Assembly (NCBI GenBank): GCA_964394445.1
Contig: CAYMXO010000001.1
Coordinates: 118,575-182,574 of the forward strand
Reading direction: 5' to 3'
DNA from: Thiopseudomonas sp964394445
GTDB taxonomy: Bacteria > Pseudomonadota > Gammaproteobacteria > Pseudomonadales > Pseudomonadaceae
Length of the DNA: 64,000 bases
The position numbers were made by a program, and so were the translations under genes. Position 1 is the first letter of the stretch; every line of letters starts with the position of its first letter. Positions 35,072 through 42,960 of this stretch are shown piece after piece. Under the pieces are notes generated by a model. The model worked only from the letters and a program-made list of their open reading frames with translations. It had not been told where the DNA came from and ran no database searches.

Positions 35072-35677
35072 CTATTCGTCAGCAGCTGACCGGGCGTCTT
35101 CTGGCTGCAGCTTTTCCAGCATTGCCGTCAGGAAATCATCGTAGCCTTGCTGCACCAGCTGGAAGGTTTTACCAATTTCTTCCGCCACAAAACTGCCCTC
35201 GCCCATCACGCCCAGTCCGGTCAGGATGTCTGCTGCTTCGTTATAACCTTTTTCAAAGCCGCCGCGCACCAGGCCAACGAAATCACGCAGGACCTCTTCC
35301 GGGTCATCCTTCGGGCGCTGTGCGGCATAAGCCTCGTAGAAACCGGTAGACATGGACAGAATGCGTTCGGCAGTGGCTTCCGGACTGTTGTCCTGGCTCA
35401 TGGCGTTCTGGATGGCATTGGGCCCCAGCGCCGGCTCAAGATACTCGTTGATGCTGTCGATGGCGCTGCGATACAGCAGGGTCAACGAATTATTGCCTGC
35501 ACTGATTGAAACATCCAGCGATGCCTGCATGATTTGTGCACCCAACCGAGCACGCTGGCCTTCACGGCTGCTGGCTGCTGTTTCATGCGCTGTACCCAGG
35601 GTCGCTGGCTTGTTGGCTTGATCTTTCTTGATATTGCCCGGTTCGGGCATGACGGTGCGGGATGCTGGATTCAACAT
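35072..35677 (-). CDS. DUF5610 domain protein with flagellar-type (FliA) promoter
   Basis: A 201-residue protein. Residues ~1-60 are polar and low in structure and begin MLNPASRTVMPEPGN. Residues ~60-195 match DUF5610, a family of unknown function in motile gammaproteobacteria (SLTLLYRSAIDSINEYLEP, NSPEATAERILSMSTGFYEA, RGGFEKGYNEAADILTGLG). I chose the ATG at 35677 because of the AAGGAG ribosome site. A sigma28 promoter lies 45-71 bases upstream. The first 15 residues resemble those of the protein starting at 36960. No signal peptide or membrane segment is seen. Involvement in flagella is inferred from the promoter only. Confidence 0.85.
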   Translation of the reverse strand: MLNPASRTVMPEPGNIKKDQANKPATLGTAHETAASSREGQRARLGAQIMQASLDVSISAGNNSLTLLYRSAIDSINEYLEPALGPNAIQNAMSQDNSPEATAERILSMSTGFYEAYAAQRPKDDPEEVLRDFVGLVRGGFEKGYNEAADILTGLGVMGEGSFVAEEIGKTFQLVQQGYDDFLTAMLEKLQPEDARSAADE

Positions 35678-35721
35678 GGTAAACTCCTTCGGCAAGAACC
35701 GTAATTGGCTTGTTTACCCTG

Positions 35722-35748
35722 TTATCGGCTAATACGACAAACAATTGA
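35722..35748 (-). promoter_or_regulatory. Sigma28 (FliA)-type promoter for the DUF5610 gene
   Basis: Minus-strand TCAATTGT, 11 bases, GCCGATAA. The -10 is a perfect match and the -35 close to the consensus TAAAGTTT-N11-GCCGATAA; the spacing is exact. It leads to an ATG 45 bases away. Confidence 0.8.
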
Positions 35749-36126
35749 GCTGCATGAACATACACCCTCAGGTGCCTGGCAGGAGCCTGTGTACTTGTCG
35801 CGAATCGCAGTCGAGCCGAAGCACCGGTCATCTACGGTCTTCAGCTCTAAAACTTCGTAAAAACAAGGAAAAATGTTGTCACGGCAACGTCAAAAAAATG
35901 CTCCAGACCCTTTGGAACAAGCGGGCATGAGCTGCTTGCAGGCAGAACAAAACCATATGCCGGGGCCATGCGATGACATCACAAGGGTGCACACCCTGTT
36001 TCTGCTTCTCACGCAGGACAAGCTGCATTCCCGACTGTTTTTATCTCTCGGCTACTCTATCGTTGCGCCAATGCCGGCAGCCCGCTTGCCACAAATTACA
36101 AAAGCCCTACACAGCTTTTCGGACGT

Positions 36127-36144
36127 CCGGCCATCCCTGGCCGG
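36127..36144 (-). terminator. Hairpin downstream of the 36174-36689 gene
   Basis: CCGGCCA and TGGCCGG form a 7-bp stem around TCCC, 30 bases past the stop. No T-run follows, so it is a candidate only. Confidence 0.4.
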
Positions 36145-36173
36145 GCAGCCATACTCCGGATTTTTCCAGAGCT

Positions 36174-36689
36174 TCAGTCCCGGGCAGCGTCGAATTCCGA
36201 CTGTCGATACAGCGGGACCAGCTGGTCGCCATACTGCCTCCTGACGGAGGCCATCAGTTCGCTGGATGCGGCACACCAAATCTGTATAAAGTCTTCCGGT
36301 GTGAAAACAGCGTACGCAACAGGCGCCTGATCCACTTCTGGTGTCTCGATGCACTGCCCGTTTTGGTGCAACAACATGGCAAAGACGGCAACGTCCACGG
36401 GGTCACCCTTGCTGGCGTGCTCAAACAGCATGCATGACAGCTCGCGCTGGTCCAGTGGCTGCCTATCACCTCGCCTGCCGGCACGCATTCTGGCCAGCCT
36501 GGACTTCATGGCAGCAGCAAAAGCATCGACAGCTGCATCGTCCGGATGTTGCTCCACTTTCGGTGGGCGCCCCACTACCGCGCGGTAATAATCGGCCAAG
36601 GTAGTCTTGGTTTTGGGTTCAAAAAACTCGCTTGCTGTTCTATGCATCACGTTGTTTAGCTCCACCGGAACAAGTCTGTTTTTAATCAT
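36174..36689 (-). CDS. Hypothetical protein, second gene of a FliA-promoter unit
   Basis: A 171-residue protein that I do not recognise. It is soluble, with no signal peptide or membrane segment. The middle has a basic run (MKSRLARMRAGRRGDR) and two helical parts rich in Ala and Met. Its start overlaps the stop of the upstream small gene by 8 bases and has a GAGGTG ribosome site 4 bases before, so the two are translationally coupled. It therefore shares the sigma28-type promoters upstream. A role tied to flagella or chemotaxis is inferred only from that. The longest related pattern I can see is none; it may be lineage-specific. Confidence 0.72.
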   Translation of the reverse strand: MIKNRLVPVELNNVMHRTASEFFEPKTKTTLADYYRAVVGRPPKVEQHPDDAAVDAFAAAMKSRLARMRAGRRGDRQPLDQRELSCMLFEHASKGDPVDVAVFAMLLHQNGQCIETPEVDQAPVAYAVFTPEDFIQIWCAASSELMASVRRQYGDQLVPLYRQSEFDAARD

Positions 36690-36960
36690 TGCTCACCTCA
36701 TTATTATTCTTGACTGCCGCTTGTTTCGCTGATGAATCACCCGCACCCATAGATTCCGGATCGAACGCAAGCTGACTTTTGTACCGAACCGTCTTGATCC
36801 GGCCCACAAGTCCCCGGTTATCGAAACCCATAGCTCTATGATCACCGGTATCGACTTCTGTTCCCTTGAAGCCGCATACAAGCCCGAAATACGGCTGTGC
36901 GCGCATAATTGGCGTGTTGCCCGTCTCTGGCATGTTGGTACTAAATACCGGATTCAGCAT
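36682..36960 (-). CDS. Small hypothetical protein sharing the DUF5610 protein's N-terminus
   Basis: A 92-residue protein I do not recognise. It starts MLNPVFSTNMPETGN, close to MLNPASRTVMPEPGN of the DUF5610 protein; the ribosome site and ~27 bases of upstream DNA are also nearly identical between the two genes. The rest is unrelated: PYFGLVCGFKGTEVDTGDHR, then polar and Asn-rich. I chose the ATG at 36960 by this match and the GGAG ribosome site. It heads a two-gene unit behind two sigma28-like promoters. It may be an exported small protein or a degraded paralogue that kept only its leader. Confidence 0.72.
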   Translation of the reverse strand: MLNPVFSTNMPETGNTPIMRAQPYFGLVCGFKGTEVDTGDHRAMGFDNRGLVGRIKTVRYKSQLAFDPESMGAGDSSAKQAAVKNNNEVSND

Positions 36961-37000
36961 GGTAAACTCCTGCGGCAAGAACCTATTTACCGTCGCCTCC

Positions 37001-37027
37001 TTGTCGGCAGGCATCGCAAACAGTTGA
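37001..37027 (-). promoter_or_regulatory. Degenerate sigma28-like site, homologous to the DUF5610 promoter
   Basis: Minus-strand TCAACTGT, 11 bases, GCCGACAA. It stands at nearly the same distance from the ATG as the promoter of the DUF5610 gene, in a region of shared sequence, so it looks like the duplicated copy with one base changed in the -10. Confidence 0.5.
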
Positions 37028-37053
37028 GCGATAAAATTTGTGCCACATCTGTG

Positions 37054-37080
37054 TTATCGGCCGACCCTATAAAGACTTTA
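37054..37080 (-). promoter_or_regulatory. Sigma28 (FliA) promoter for the 36960/36689 unit
   Basis: Minus-strand TAAAGTCT, 11 bases, GCCGATAA: 15 of 16 consensus positions of TAAAGTTT-N11-GCCGATAA with exact spacing. The leader to the first ATG is about 85 bases. Confidence 0.87.
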
Positions 37081-37466
37081 GCAATCAAGAAAAAAGTCTT
37101 GTGTCATGCCGGGTTTGTCTGGCAACTACGCCAGGGTAAAGCCAGGATTCGCTCATGAGTGTCACAGATTTGCTAAAACTGCTGCCCATGCCACATTTCC
37201 TGACAAATTACCCTCGATACAAACCAAGCACAAACCATGCCAATGTAAAATATTGCTTATTTATCAGATTGTTACAAAGCCGCAGCTTGAGCGGAAAAAT
37301 AACGAGACGGAATTTTGACTGCAGCCCCCCTGTTCGCAATCACAGTGTTCAAGCACACGGCCGTGTCAGGCCGGGAACAAAGAAAGAGCACCATGCCAAC
37401 AGGCGCCAGCCAAAATGCCGAACCAGTGCTTCTTCAGCGCGCCACTGACCAACACGACATACAACC

Positions 37467-38285
37467 ATGTATCTGATTGACAGCCATTGCCATCTGGATT
37501 TTCCCGAGTTTGATCGCGACCGCGGTAAGATTCTGCAGCAGGCCGCCACGCTGGGTGTGCAACGCCTGGTTCTGGCAGCGGTCAGCCGTCAGTACTGGCC
37601 CAGACTCTGGCGCGTGGTAGAAGAACATCCCGCCTGTTACGGAACGCTGGGACTGCACCCCTATTTTCTGCGGCAGCATCAGCCAGGCGACCTGGAAGCC
37701 TTGCGCAAACATCTGGAAAGATACCGGGAACACCCAAAGCTCTGTGCCATTGGCGAAATAGGTCTGGATTACCAGCTGAGGGAACCCGATCACAGCAGTC
37801 AGCAATTCTATTTTGAGGCGCAACTGAAGCTGGCGCAGGAGTTCAACCTGCCGGCCATCATTCATGTGCGCAAGGCACATGCGCAAACCATCGCCACCCT
37901 GAAACATATCCCCCCAGCGCGTGGCGGCATCATTCATGCCTTCAACGGCAGTTACGAGCAAGCACAGGAATACCGCAAACTGGGCTTTCTGCTTGGCATC
38001 GGCGGCGCCTACAGCTGGCCCAATGCACGCAAATTGCGGACAATGCTGCCGCGCCTGCCGCTGGAACAGCTGGCACTGGAAACCGACAGCCCCGACATGG
38101 CGCCCGCTTTTGCTGCTGGCCAGCGCAATAGTCCGGAAAACCTGCCTCGCCTGTGCCAGCGATTGGCGGACGAACTGCTGCACATACCCGCCGGCAAGCT
38201 GGCCTGCCAGACCAGCCAAAATGTGGCCAGGCTGCTTGGCTGGACACTCACCGACAGCTCATCTGCTACAATTCACGGTTTTTAG
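37467..38285 (+). CDS. TatD family deoxyribonuclease/metal-dependent hydrolase
   Basis: A 272-residue TIM-barrel hydrolase. Metal ligands are visible: HCH at residues 7-9 (DSHCHLD), Glu in GEIGLDY, His in AIIHVRKAH and IIHAFNGS, and Asp in ALETDSPDM. TatD enzymes are 3'-5' exonucleases or related hydrolases acting in DNA repair and turnover. Length is normal. The C-terminal ~15 residues are variable. It lies 15 bases before dusA and is probably co-transcribed with it. Confidence 0.92.
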   Translation: MYLIDSHCHLDFPEFDRDRGKILQQAATLGVQRLVLAAVSRQYWPRLWRVVEEHPACYGTLGLHPYFLRQHQPGDLEALRKHLERYREHPKLCAIGEIGLDYQLREPDHSSQQFYFEAQLKLAQEFNLPAIIHVRKAHAQTIATLKHIPPARGGIIHAFNGSYEQAQEYRKLGFLLGIGGAYSWPNARKLRTMLPRLPLEQLALETDSPDMAPAFAAGQRNSPENLPRLCQRLADELLHIPAGKLACQTSQNVARLLGWTLTDSSSATIHGF

Positions 38286-38300
38286 CCCGCCTGATACCCC

Positions 38301-39287
38301 ATGAATACAACCTGCACTTTTCCCGGCCGCTTTTCCGTTGCCCCGATGCTGGACTGGACGGACAGGCATTGCCGGTATTTTTTGCGCCTGCTCAGCAAGC
38401 ACACGGTACTGTACAGCGAGATGGTGACTACCGGCGCGTTATTGTATGGCGATGCGGCCCGGCATCTGGATTTTGACGCCAGTGAAAATCCGCTGGTATT
38501 ACAACTGGGCGGCAGCAATCCGCAGGAACTGGCGCAATGCGCCAAAATGGGCGAGCAATGGGGCTACAGCGAGATTAACCTCAATGTTGGCTGCCCCAGC
38601 GACCGGGTGCAGAACAACATGATCGGCGCCTGTCTGATGGCGCATCCGCAACGGGTGGCGGATTGTGTCCGGGCCATGCGCGAGGCGGTATCCATTCCGG
38701 TTACGGTCAAACACCGTATCGGCATCAACGGGCATGACAGCTACCAGGAACTGGTTGATTTTGTCGGTGCCAGTGCCGGTGCAGGCTGTGAGCATTTTAT
38801 CGTGCATGCCCGCATCGCCATTCTGGAAGGCCTGTCGCCGAAAGAAAACCGCCAGATCCCGCCGCTGCGTTATGACGTCGCCAGACAATTGCGCCAGGAA
38901 TTTCCCGCTCTACAGTTCACCCTCAATGGTGGCATCAAAACGCTGGCCGAATGCGAACAGCACCTGCATGACTTTGACGGCGTAATGCTGGGCCGCGAAG
39001 CCTATGCCAACCCCTGGCTGCTGTGCGAGGTAGACAACCGCCTGTACCGGCAAAATGGTCACGCACCACTCAGCCGCAGTGAAGTAATGCTCAAAATGCG
39101 CTCATATATGCAGCAGCATGTTGCAGGTGGCGGTAAAGTTACCCATATTAGCCGGCATTTGCTGGGACTGGCCCAGGGTTTTCCCGGCGCACGCCGTTTC
39201 CGCCAGTTGCTGTCTGCTGACATCCATCGTGCCGATGACCCGCTGGTTATTATCGATCAGGCCATTGAGGTATTGCAGGGCCGCTAA
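38301..39287 (+). CDS. dusA: tRNA-dihydrouridine(20/20a) synthase
   Basis: A 328-residue FMN enzyme that reduces uridine 20/20a in tRNA. The FMN-binding start (FSVAPMLDWTDRHCRYFLRL), the catalytic Cys98 in LNVGCPSDRVQ, IVHAR at 167-171 and GLSPKENR are present, as is the phosphate loop DGVMLGREAY. The sequence QNNMIGACLMA in the catalytic loop and NGGIKTLAECEQHL fit the DusA subgroup. It follows tatD and precedes tal by about 114 bases. Confidence 0.95.
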   Translation: MNTTCTFPGRFSVAPMLDWTDRHCRYFLRLLSKHTVLYSEMVTTGALLYGDAARHLDFDASENPLVLQLGGSNPQELAQCAKMGEQWGYSEINLNVGCPSDRVQNNMIGACLMAHPQRVADCVRAMREAVSIPVTVKHRIGINGHDSYQELVDFVGASAGAGCEHFIVHARIAILEGLSPKENRQIPPLRYDVARQLRQEFPALQFTLNGGIKTLAECEQHLHDFDGVMLGREAYANPWLLCEVDNRLYRQNGHAPLSRSEVMLKMRSYMQQHVAGGGKVTHISRHLLGLAQGFPGARRFRQLLSADIHRADDPLVIIDQAIEVLQGR

Positions 39288-39401
39288 ACAGCTGCGGCCC
39301 GATTAACCACAAACCGAAGCAAACTGAAACCTCCAGCACACGACCAGATTTTGTCACCGGGCAAGCCGGTTCCTACAGAAGAACAAAGGGCCAAAACACA
39401 C

Positions 39402-40319
39402 ATGACTTCCAAACTCGAACAACTCAAGCAATTCACCACCCTGGTTGCCGATACCGGCGATGTCAGCCTGATCCGTGAACTGAAACCCGAAGACGCCACC
39501 ACCAACCCGTCCCTGCTGCTCAAGGCAGCACAGCAAGAGCAATATGCCCGGTTGCTGCAACAGGCCTGCCAGCAACACCCGGCCAGCCCTGCGCAGGCAG
39601 CAGCGGCTTTTGCCGTAGCCGTAGGCCTGGAGATCAGCCAGATCATTCCCGGACGCATCTCCACCGAGGTCGACGCGCGTCTGTCGTTCGACGAAGAAGC
39701 CACGTACGCTGCTGCCATGCAGCTGATCGAGGCCTATCAGGCGCGCGGCCTGGGCAAGGAGCGCATCCTGATCAAGATTGCTGCGACCTGGGAAGGTATC
39801 CGTGCCGCCGAGCGTCTGGAGCGACAGGGCATCCAGACCAACCTGACGCTGCTGTTCTCCTTTGCCCAGGCTGCAGCCTGTGCCGACGCCGGTGTTTTCC
39901 TGATTTCCCCTTTCGTTGGCCGCATCCATGACTGGTACAAAAAATCCACCGGGCAGGACTATACCGGCCTGGAAGACCCTGGCGTGCAGTCGGTCGCACG
40001 CATTTACCGTTATTACAAGAGTAACGGTTTTGACACCATCGTGATGGGTGCCAGCTTCCGCAACGTGGGACAAATCGAGGCACTGGCCGGCTGTGATCGT
40101 CTGACCATCAGCCCGGACCTGATCAACCAGCTGGCGTCTACCAACGGTACACTGCTGCGCCAGCTGGAACCGCAACAGCCGGGCGAACGACGTATCGAGA
40201 TGAATGAAGCCGCTTTCCGCTGGGCCCACAACGAAGACGCCATGGCCACGGAAAAACTTGCCGAGGGCATCCGCGCCTTTGCTGTCGACCAGCGCAAGCT
40301 GGAGGCCTTGTTTGCCTGA
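39402..40319 (+). CDS. tal: Transaldolase
   Basis: A 305-residue class I enzyme of the pentose phosphate pathway moving a dihydroxyacetone unit. The Schiff-base Lys125 lies in RILIKIAATWEGI; the N-terminal ATTNPSLLL and the later NLTLLFSFAQA and GRIHDWYKK are typical of the TalB group. I chose the ATG at 39402 with an AAAGGG site; the longer frame from 39351 has no family support. It converges with the STAS gene. Confidence 0.96.
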   Translation: MTSKLEQLKQFTTLVADTGDVSLIRELKPEDATTNPSLLLKAAQQEQYARLLQQACQQHPASPAQAAAAFAVAVGLEISQIIPGRISTEVDARLSFDEEATYAAAMQLIEAYQARGLGKERILIKIAATWEGIRAAERLERQGIQTNLTLLFSFAQAAACADAGVFLISPFVGRIHDWYKKSTGQDYTGLEDPGVQSVARIYRYYKSNGFDTIVMGASFRNVGQIEALAGCDRLTISPDLINQLASTNGTLLRQLEPQQPGERRIEMNEAAFRWAHNEDAMATEKLAEGIRAFAVDQRKLEALFA

Positions 40320-40392
40320 TTTCTGATTGACGTAACAATAGGGAAACGGGGTCGTAGAGCAGGTGCAGGCCATTGCAGGCCTGCAATTTCAA

Positions 40393-40419
40393 CCTGGCAA
40401 TGCCCGACTTGTTGCCAGG
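40393..40419 (-). terminator. Hairpin between tal and the STAS gene
   Basis: CCTGGCAA and TTGCCAGG form a perfect 8-bp stem with an 11-base loop, 13 bases past the STAS stop on the minus strand; TTGAAATT follows. An adjacent 16-bp palindrome ATTGCAGGCCTGCAAT (40372-40387) could serve tal on the other strand. Confidence 0.55.
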
Positions 40420-40431
40420 CGGGAAAGAACA

Positions 40432-40929
40432 CTACGGGCAGCTTGTGCCGCTGCCTTCCAGGATACTGACCAGATCACGAAACTCTTCACGATTGGAGTC
40501 GTTCAGTTCCATCAGGATGCGGTGGGCTTCCAGCACCCGCTCACGCACCACTTCCTCGGACTGCGGCTGCTCGGGCAGATCGGTCAGACACTCCGGGCAA
40601 GGTGCCGGCGTATGCACAATATTGAATACCCGCGCCATGCCCATGGCATCCAGCTGCTGGCTGACATCCGGGTTGGTGCTGGCCAGGGTTGGCAGCATGC
40701 CAAAATTTTCCCGCGACAACATGGAAAGCTTGGCCAGCAAGCCCAGCGTGGTACTGTCGATGCTCTGCACCCCGGTCAGGTCAATGATGACAGACTGAAA
40801 GCGTCCGCCACCCAGCTTCTGCTCAATGGTATCGTTGAGCACCGAGCAATAGCTCAGGCGCACATCACCGATACACTTCAGGACAAAGCTGCCGTCCTGG
40901 ATGGCGTACCTGATTTTTCCGCTACTCAT
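40432..40929 (-). CDS. STAS-domain anti-anti-sigma-type protein
   Basis: A 165-residue protein. Residues ~5-105 form a STAS domain with the strand-helix signature VIIDLTGVQSIDSTTLGLLAKL, where Ser59 is the likely phosphorylation site. A further ~60-residue tail holds a Cys pair (CPEC), then acidic helices. STAS proteins bind a kinase/anti-sigma partner when unphosphorylated. It overlaps the phosphatase gene by 8 bases, so the phosphatase probably acts on this protein. The partner kinase is not in the window. Confidence 0.9.
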   Translation of the reverse strand: MSSGKIRYAIQDGSFVLKCIGDVRLSYCSVLNDTIEQKLGGGRFQSVIIDLTGVQSIDSTTLGLLAKLSMLSRENFGMLPTLASTNPDVSQQLDAMGMARVFNIVHTPAPCPECLTDLPEQPQSEEVVRERVLEAHRILMELNDSNREEFRDLVSILEGSGTSCP

Positions 40930-41701
40930 TCATGTGCCTGCTGATCACAAAAACCGAACGGTCGTCCGGCTGTGCACCCGGTGCCAGCAATGCCGGACAC
41001 AGCTGGTCAAAACGTCCCGAATGCATACGCACCGATTGTACCAGTGAAGCCTCACGTCCGGCCAAATCAGCGCCCGGCAGCTGGTCAAGAATACCGTCAC
41101 TGCACAGACACAGGGCAAACGCCTGCGGTAACGCCAACTCCTGGCTGGTATAACTGGCACCGGGAAACAGCCCCACCGGCTGCCCCTGCCCGCCAAGCAG
41201 TTGTGCGTCCTTGCCGTCCCAAAGCACCGGTCTTGGAGTATGACCCGCATGACTCCACTCAAGACGGTTGTCGTGCGGCGACAGAATCATGCAGATCATG
41301 GTGCCATACTTGCGCATGTCAGCATCGAGCAGCGTCTGATTGACATCCGCCAACACCGAAGCCGAAGTGGCTTCCGGGCGCATGGCCAGACTGTAACGTA
41401 CCGTGCTCTTGATGAACATGCTGAGCAGCGCCGCAGCAGTACCGTGACCGGATACGTCAAGCAGGTAGGCCAGTATGCGCTGATCAGGCAAAGCAAAAAA
41501 ATCGACTGCATCACCACTCAGGTAGAGCGCCGGCACAATACGGTGGTCAAAGCGGGTACCATGCAAAACGGAACCGCTGCGCGGGCGTATATGCTCCTGC
41601 AATGACTGCCCTGCCCGCTGATCCTGCATCAACACATCGAGGCTCAGCACGGCCGGGGTCACCGACTCTGCTGCAGCGGCTGGTAGACTGGTCTTTGTCA
41701 T
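40922..41701 (-). CDS. SpoIIE-type PP2C phosphatase without receiver domain
   Basis: A 259-residue protein dominated by a SpoIIE/RsbU-like PP2C domain: metal-binding Asp64 in YLSGDAVDFF, Asp82 in LLDVSGHGTAAALLS, and CSDGILDQ. It would dephosphorylate a STAS protein, most likely the one encoded immediately downstream. Pseudomonas relatives at this locus carry an N-terminal response-regulator receiver domain; here only ~40 residues precede the phosphatase and an in-frame stop (TAA) lies just upstream of the ATG, so the receiver is truly absent. How the activity is controlled is therefore unclear. Confidence 0.88.
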   Translation of the reverse strand: MTKTSLPAAAAESVTPAVLSLDVLMQDQRAGQSLQEHIRPRSGSVLHGTRFDHRIVPALYLSGDAVDFFALPDQRILAYLLDVSGHGTAAALLSMFIKSTVRYSLAMRPEATSASVLADVNQTLLDADMRKYGTMICMILSPHDNRLEWSHAGHTPRPVLWDGKDAQLLGGQGQPVGLFPGASYTSQELALPQAFALCLCSDGILDQLPGADLAGREASLVQSVRMHSGRFDQLCPALLAPGAQPDDRSVFVISRHMNE

Positions 41702-41841
41702 GAACCGTCCATTGCTTTAAGATGCGGCAAAGGTACTCCTATCAATCACAGGATTCAACCTGCAGAATGTAGAGCAGACCGGGTCGCCACCGGGCACAGA
41801 TACGCCTGACCGCACCCACTGATCCGGCCGGAGAGCCAAGC

Positions 41842-42141
41842 ATGAACGAAAAGCAGCGTAACTACGATGAAAAGCGTGACTTCATTCGCATGAGCCTGAA
41901 CAGCGAGGCAGTTTTGCATTTGCGCGGGCAAAGCCATCCTGCCGTGTGCGTTGATCTGTCCAGCAGCGGCATGCAACTCAGCAGCACCTGCCCGGCTATT
42001 GTCGGCGACCGGGTGGAAGTAGAAATCGGCTCGCTGCACAGTTCGCTGGACGGCCTCAAGGCCATCGCCAGTGTTATCCGTTGTGAACCGGCTACAGGCC
42101 GGAAACAGCTGCTGGGTCTTAAGATCCTGGAAATGCTTTAA
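41842..42141 (+). CDS. PilZ-domain protein (c-di-GMP receptor)
   Basis: A 99-residue single PilZ domain. The cyclic di-GMP binding motifs are intact: RDFIR (RxxxR, Arg12 and Arg16) and DLSSSG (DxSxxG). Such proteins sense c-di-GMP and regulate motility or biofilm. It is divergent from the phosphatase/STAS pair and has a GGAGAG ribosome site. Its partner is unknown. Confidence 0.92.
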   Translation: MNEKQRNYDEKRDFIRMSLNSEAVLHLRGQSHPAVCVDLSSSGMQLSSTCPAIVGDRVEVEIGSLHSSLDGLKAIASVIRCEPATGRKQLLGLKILEML

Positions 42142-42217
42142 GCTACACCGCCGCAGCACAGGCGACAGGGAGCTTCCACAGCTACAACGTCATGGCGCTG
42201 ACCGGTAGCCGGCCAAG

Positions 42218-42937
42218 CTAGAAATCATCCTCGACTGCTCCGTCTTTAACCCTGTACTCACGGTTTTGTAACCAGGCGTTGCGCACGAATACATACTTGT
42301 CACCCGAAACCAGCTTGTCCGCGCTGAGCAAACTTTCGCGCTTGCTTACCAGCTCGGCAGCTGCCAATCCGTAGCGTGGGCGATCTTTTTTGATGTAGGG
42401 ATAAACCGTCGTATAGACATCCGGCACCAGCGCCGGCGCATCACGTACCGTGCTTGGTCCAAGCAGCGGCAGTACGACGTAAGGCCCACTGCCCACACCC
42501 CACTTGCCCAGGGTCTGGCCAAAGTCCTCGTCGTTGCGCTGCAGGCCCATTTTGGTGGCCACATCAAAAATCCCCAGCACACCGAAAGTGGTGTTGAACA
42601 GGAAGCGGGCGGTATCTACCCCGGCATCATGGAGCTTGGCCTGCAACAGGTTGTTGACCAGGTTTTTGCCTTCGCCCAGGTTGCCAAAGAAGTTACGCAC
42701 GCTGCGCCGTACCGGCTGCGGGGTGATTTTTTGGTAGCCCACGGCAACCGGACGCAACGCATAGGTGTCCAGGGTGTCGTTGAACCTGAACACTTTACGG
42801 TTCCAGTTTTCCCACGGATCTTCCGGGCTGGTATAACTCCAGCCATCATCCAGATCTTCAGCCAACACCGCCGGCGCGGCCAGGGTTGCCGCTGCCAGCA
42901 CGGTAGCAGCAGCCAGAGAAGTAAATGGTAGGCGCAT
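42218..42937 (-). CDS. mlaA: MlaA/VacJ-family phospholipid transport protein
   Basis: A 239-residue protein of the MlaA family, which removes mislocated phospholipids from the outer leaflet of the outer membrane. Motifs NRKVFRFNDTLDTYALRPVA, FFGNLGEGKNLVNNLLQ, and GPYVVLPLLGPSTVRDA are all present. I chose the ATG at 42937 because AAGGAAGAG precedes it; the ATG at 42955 lacks a ribosome site. The signal peptide ends near AAPAVLA-ED and has no lipobox cysteine, unlike the E. coli lipoprotein. It is 23 bases after cysS on the same strand. Confidence 0.9.
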   Translation of the reverse strand: MRLPFTSLAAATVLAAATLAAPAVLAEDLDDGWSYTSPEDPWENWNRKVFRFNDTLDTYALRPVAVGYQKITPQPVRRSVRNFFGNLGEGKNLVNNLLQAKLHDAGVDTARFLFNTTFGVLGIFDVATKMGLQRNDEDFGQTLGKWGVGSGPYVVLPLLGPSTVRDAPALVPDVYTTVYPYIKKDRPRYGLAAAELVSKRESLLSADKLVSGDKYVFVRNAWLQNREYRVKDGAVEDDF

Positions 42938-42960
42938 GCAGCTCTTCCTTTTCATTTTGA

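Larger units (their letters stand above)
35678..36173. other. Intergenic region upstream of the DUF5610 gene
   Basis: No gene is supported. It holds the sigma28 promoter of the DUF5610 gene (35722-35748) and a hairpin at 36127-36144. A plus-strand open frame (35873-36244) has no recognisable protein and overlaps the 36174 gene, so I leave it out. Confidence 0.55.
36961..37466. other. Intergenic region before tatD, with two FliA-type promoters
   Basis: No gene is supported. It holds two sigma28-like sites reading left (37001-37027 and 37054-37080). The part from 37100 to 37466 is more A/T-rich and may carry the tatD promoter, but I see no convincing -35/-10 pair. Confidence 0.5.

Noticed and set aside
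35873..36244. Plus-strand open frame with AAGGAA near its ATG
   Set aside because: No recognisable protein, and it runs into the opposite-strand gene ending at 36174. The ribosome site is too close to the ATG.
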